Part shown: piece by piece, positions 61,361 to 64,000 of the stretch
Numbering within the stretch: the stretch's first letter is position 1
Layout: the number at the start of each line of letters is the position of its first letter
Source of the DNA: G963677325 sp963677325
GTDB lineage: Bacteria > Bacteroidota > Bacteroidia > Bacteroidales > Prolixibacteraceae
Reading direction: 5' to 3'
Assembly (NCBI GenBank): GCA_963677325.2
Contig: CAXXGM010000002.1
Span: forward strand, 189,157-253,156
Length of the DNA: 64,000 bases
Notes under the pieces: model-generated
Told to the model about the DNA's origin: nothing
Databases searched by the model: none
Seen by the model: the letters and a program-made list of their open reading frames with translations, nothing else
Program-made: the position numbers and the translations under genes

Positions 61361-63595
61361 TCATTCAAAACGGAAAGAAGTCTCCAGAACATCACTCGAG
61401 TTTCCTCCGACAAATGCTTTAAAATCTCCCGGTTCAATTCCAAAACTCATGTCCTTACGGTAGAAAGAGAGATCTGATTCGTCGATTTTGAAAGTAACTG
61501 TTTTTATTTCGCCTGACCGGATCATCAGTTTTTGAAATCCCTTCAGTTCTTTTACCGGCCGTGTAACGCTTCCTACCAGATCACGGATATACAGTTGTAC
61601 CACTTCTTCCCCATCGTAGGGACTGGTATTGTTTACCTTGACACTGATGTGAATCGTATCTCCGTGACTGAATTTCGGTTTGTCGATCTGAAGATCGCTG
61701 TAAGTGAATTTGGAATAGCTGAGGCCAAACCCAAAGGGATAAAGCGGATCATTGGGACAATCGATATAACGGGAGCGGTATTTCTGTTCAGTACCTTTGA
61801 GATCATAAGGCCTTCCTGTGTTTTTTTCACTCAGGAAAATCGGCACCTGCCCAACATTCCGGGGAAAGGTTACCGAAAGTTTCCCTGATGGATTGACTTT
61901 ACCGGTTAGAATATCTGCAATGGCCTTGGCTCCCAAGGAACCTGGGAACCAGGCTTCAACAATTGATCCTGCCAACTCGTTTTCCTCTTCCAGAGCCAGA
62001 GGACGTCCATTCATCAGCACCAGCACAATGGGGTTTTTTAATTTGGCGACCTCCCGAAGCAATTCTTTCTGTATTTCCGGAATGCTGATGCTGGTGCGGC
62101 TGGCGGCCTCCCCACACCACTCCGCCGATTCTCCCAATACCATAACAACTACATCAGCGTTGCGAACTGACTGGATAGCTGCCGGAAAACCTGATTTATC
62201 TTCTTTCAGAATATCGCAACCACGGGTGTAAAGGACGTTTTTATTCCCCAGTTTTTCTTTGAGTGCCTGGAAAACAGTAGTAATGGAATCCCACTTCCCG
62301 GCTCCAATCCACGATCCCAAAAGATCACGCCTGGAATCGGCCAGCGGGCCGATTACTGCAATCCGGGAATTCATCTTCAGGGGGAGCAGGTTGTTATCAT
62401 TTTTTAGCAGTACAATGGATTTAGAGGCCATATCATACGCGAAATCAAGGTGCATCGGTTTGTATACAATCTCCTTCTCACGCTCTTCATTGGAAAAGCG
62501 GTATGGATCGTCAAATAAACCAAGGAGGAACTTAATTCTCAAAATTCTGGTAACTGCTTCGTCGATCTGGTCTTTGGTAATTCTACCTTCCTTTACTAAT
62601 TGTGAAAGATATTTGTAGTAAACAGATCCTTGCATATCCATATCGACCCCGACATTCAGCGCCAATTCGGCAGCTTCCTTTTCATTGGCAACTACGCCGT
62701 GAGGAACCATCTCATTAATGGATGTATAATCAGTAACCACCAATCCCTTAAAGCTCCATTCATTTCTTAAAATATCGGTTAAGAGAAAATGATTCCCGGT
62801 AGCGGGAACCCCATCAAGATCATTAAACGAAGACATGACACTCATCACTCCTGCATCTATAGCAGCTTTATAAGGTGGCAAATATACATCCCTCAGCATG
62901 CGGTCGGACATGTCCACTGATGCATAATCCCTTCCGGCAAGAGGAGCTCCGTAAGCAGCATAATGTTTGACACAGGCAAGTATAGAAATAGGCAGACTTA
63001 AGTCGTCTCCCTGGAATCCTTTAACCCTTGCTGCAGCAATCCGGCTTCCCAGATAGGGATCTTCACCAGCACCTTCAGCAATCCGTCCCCATCTTGGATC
63101 CCTGGCTATGTCTACCATCGGAGCAAAAGTCCAGTTTATCCCGCTTGCAGCTGATTCCACGGCAGCAACACGGGCTGAATTGCGGATAGCCTCCATATCC
63201 CAGGAAGAGGCCTCTGCAAGGGGAATGGGGAAAATTGTTTTAAAACCGTGGATAACATCGTAACCAAAGAGCAGGGGAATTTTCATTCTGCTTTCTTTCA
63301 CGGCTATATCCTGTAGCTTTCTTGTATAAGCTACCGTATAAGCATTGAAAATATTACCACAACGTCCTTTTTTGATATCGTCCAGGTTGCTCGATGGCAT
63401 AGCAGGGCCTGTTACATCCCATCCACTAGTCAATAAAACCATCTGACCGATCTTTTCATCCAGTGTCATCAGGGAAAGTACCGAATCAACCTTCTCTTCG
63501 ATCATTTTTGATTTATCTTCTTTCTTATATTTTGAAGTTGAACAACCAACGATAAAAAAGAGAAGAATAAGAAAAAATAGTCCGTTTGTCTTCAT
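61361..63595 (-). CDS. bglX: GH3 beta-glucosidase lipoprotein
   Basis: A 744-residue glycoside hydrolase of family 3. Lipoprotein signal with lipobox IVGC (C18); the N-terminal TIM barrel has the KHYAAYG segment and the nucleophile D289 in LVVTDYTSI. The second domain has GESAEWCGEAASR and a C-terminal fibronectin III-like domain (about 650-735). It releases glucose from beta-glucan fragments in the periplasm. With the GH144-like gene 94 bp upstream on the same strand it fits a beta-1,2-glucan pathway, a pairing known for GH144 and GH3; the linkage specificity is inference. Confidence 0.9.
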   Translation of the reverse strand: MKTNGLFFLILLFFIVGCSTSKYKKEDKSKMIEEKVDSVLSLMTLDEKIGQMVLLTSGWDVTGPAMPSSNLDDIKKGRCGNIFNAYTVAYTRKLQDIAVKESRMKIPLLFGYDVIHGFKTIFPIPLAEASSWDMEAIRNSARVAAVESAASGINWTFAPMVDIARDPRWGRIAEGAGEDPYLGSRIAAARVKGFQGDDLSLPISILACVKHYAAYGAPLAGRDYASVDMSDRMLRDVYLPPYKAAIDAGVMSVMSSFNDLDGVPATGNHFLLTDILRNEWSFKGLVVTDYTSINEMVPHGVVANEKEAAELALNVGVDMDMQGSVYYKYLSQLVKEGRITKDQIDEAVTRILRIKFLLGLFDDPYRFSNEEREKEIVYKPMHLDFAYDMASKSIVLLKNDNNLLPLKMNSRIAVIGPLADSRRDLLGSWIGAGKWDSITTVFQALKEKLGNKNVLYTRGCDILKEDKSGFPAAIQSVRNADVVVMVLGESAEWCGEAASRTSISIPEIQKELLREVAKLKNPIVLVLMNGRPLALEEENELAGSIVEAWFPGSLGAKAIADILTGKVNPSGKLSVTFPRNVGQVPIFLSEKNTGRPYDLKGTEQKYRSRYIDCPNDPLYPFGFGLSYSKFTYSDLQIDKPKFSHGDTIHISVKVNNTSPYDGEEVVQLYIRDLVGSVTRPVKELKGFQKLMIRSGEIKTVTFKIDESDLSFYRKDMSFGIEPGDFKAFVGGNSSDVLETSFRFE

Positions 63596-63689
63596 GCTAT
63601 ACTTTATTATTGATTAGCCTGTTTCCTCCCTTTGAAGGCTTTATGTCTTTCCCCTGGAGGAAAGGCATTAAACCGGGTTTTACGATCTG

Positions 63690-64000
63690 TTAATAACTGA
63701 ATCCAAGTTTTTTTAGTCCATTCTGAACATCCTTATCCCTCATAAACAATTTCCAAAGCAAACCGCTCCTATAATTTTCTATCATTACAACAACAGGACC
63801 CTGGTCAATTGCAAGATATTTCTTTGGATACCAGCCGTACTCTTCGCTGAATGCATCATAAAAACCATATTCTCCCATGATCCTACCACCCAAATTCTCA
63901 TAGAAATTCCGGCAGGCTTTCATTGCTTCTTTTGGTGCATAAGGGAAAGAAGATAATGCAGCTGTGGGTGAAATTACTCCATGATCCACACCCGGTTTAT
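63690..64000 (-). CDS. GH144-like glucoamylase-family protein, C-terminal part
   Basis: The last 103 codons of a gene that enters from the right edge. The segment GVISPTAALSSFPYAPKEAM, then EYGFYDAFSEEYGW, YLAIDQGPVVVMIENYRSG and LLWKLFM are the conserved end of the glucoamylase-family (DUF3131-linked) group that includes GH144 endo-beta-1,2-glucanases. The open reading continues to position 64000 without a start; the GTG at 63989 is internal. It precedes the GH3 gene, so the two probably form one operon. Confidence 0.82.
   Translation of the reverse strand, partial: KPGVDHGVISPTAALSSFPYAPKEAMKACRNFYENLGGRIMGEYGFYDAFSEEYGWYPKKYLAIDQGPVVVMIENYRSGLLWKLFMRDKDVQNGLKKLGFSY

Noticed and set aside
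61197..61364. 55-codon minus-strand frame overlapping the GH3 stop as ATGA
   Set aside because: The overlap looks like coupling, but the sequence has no recognisable features beyond a hydrophobic start and I see no support for it being a gene.

Overview
The window looks like chromosomal DNA of a member of the Bacteroidota (class Bacteroidia or a relative). Reasons seen in the sequence: start sites with little Shine-Dalgarno signal, several promoters matching the TAnnTTTG -7 box of this phylum, lipid A synthesis (LpxK), a 67K-type SppA, GH106/GH3/GH144-type glycosidases, many small lipoproteins, and intergenic gaps filled with palindromic repeats. There is no prophage, plasmid backbone, CRISPR array, rRNA or recognisable transposase.

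Layout. 1-3.2 kb: 5' end of a DUF4105 gene, a DUF1761 membrane protein, and a minus-strand cluster of tatA-like, lolD-like ABC ATPase, TIGR02757 and trmN6. 3.3-7.2 kb: a NhaD-type antiporter and a biotin-dependent carboxyltransferase, separated by a repeat-rich gap. 7.5-10.4 kb: pentapeptide-repeat protein, exbB-exbD, two tatA paralogues and a protein with an extremely acidic tail. 10.9-13.4 kb: a GH106-like glycosidase. 13.6-20.9 kb: a complete phosphate regulon, pstS-pstC-pstA-pstB-phoU-phoB-phoR, with an 11-bp-spaced TGTAAC array ahead of pstS. 21.5-26.2 kb: a seven-gene arsenic cluster arsR-trx-arsF-arsG-permease-P5CR-like-acr3 behind an operator-promoter. 26.4-34.6 kb: lipid and housekeeping genes (App1-like phosphatase, lipid kinase, purine nucleoside phosphorylase, lpxK, sppA, folK, radC, rpsT) and two tRNA-Glu. 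35.1-38 kb: a 58-residue membrane peptide gene and a divergent pair of PHP-domain paralogues. 38-44.3 kb: a sensory operon (split PAS/GAF sensor, MEDS-like fragment, hybrid kinase). 44.4-56.4 kb: MATE pump, lipoproteins, acs, haem-binding protein, CehA-type protein, EamA transporter, pirin. 56.4-64 kb: an acetylesterase, an SGNH-like protein with an MBOAT acyltransferase, and GH3 plus a GH144-like gene that fit beta-1,2-glucan breakdown.

The least ordinary content is between the genes. (1) Two nearly identical 255-bp elements have inverted ends and perfect 5-bp target duplications, and a third diverged relative keeps the two main stems through paired substitutions. (2) Two hairpins of about 80-93 bp are each built from 11-bp units, four in one direction and three or four in the other, with unrelated unit sequences but the same architecture; one lies just upstream of the 58-residue membrane peptide gene. 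(3) Three other dispersed repeat families are present. (4) A sensor gene of 941 codons is split by a single in-frame TGA inside its GAF domain. All functional statements come from reading the sequence; no database search was run.
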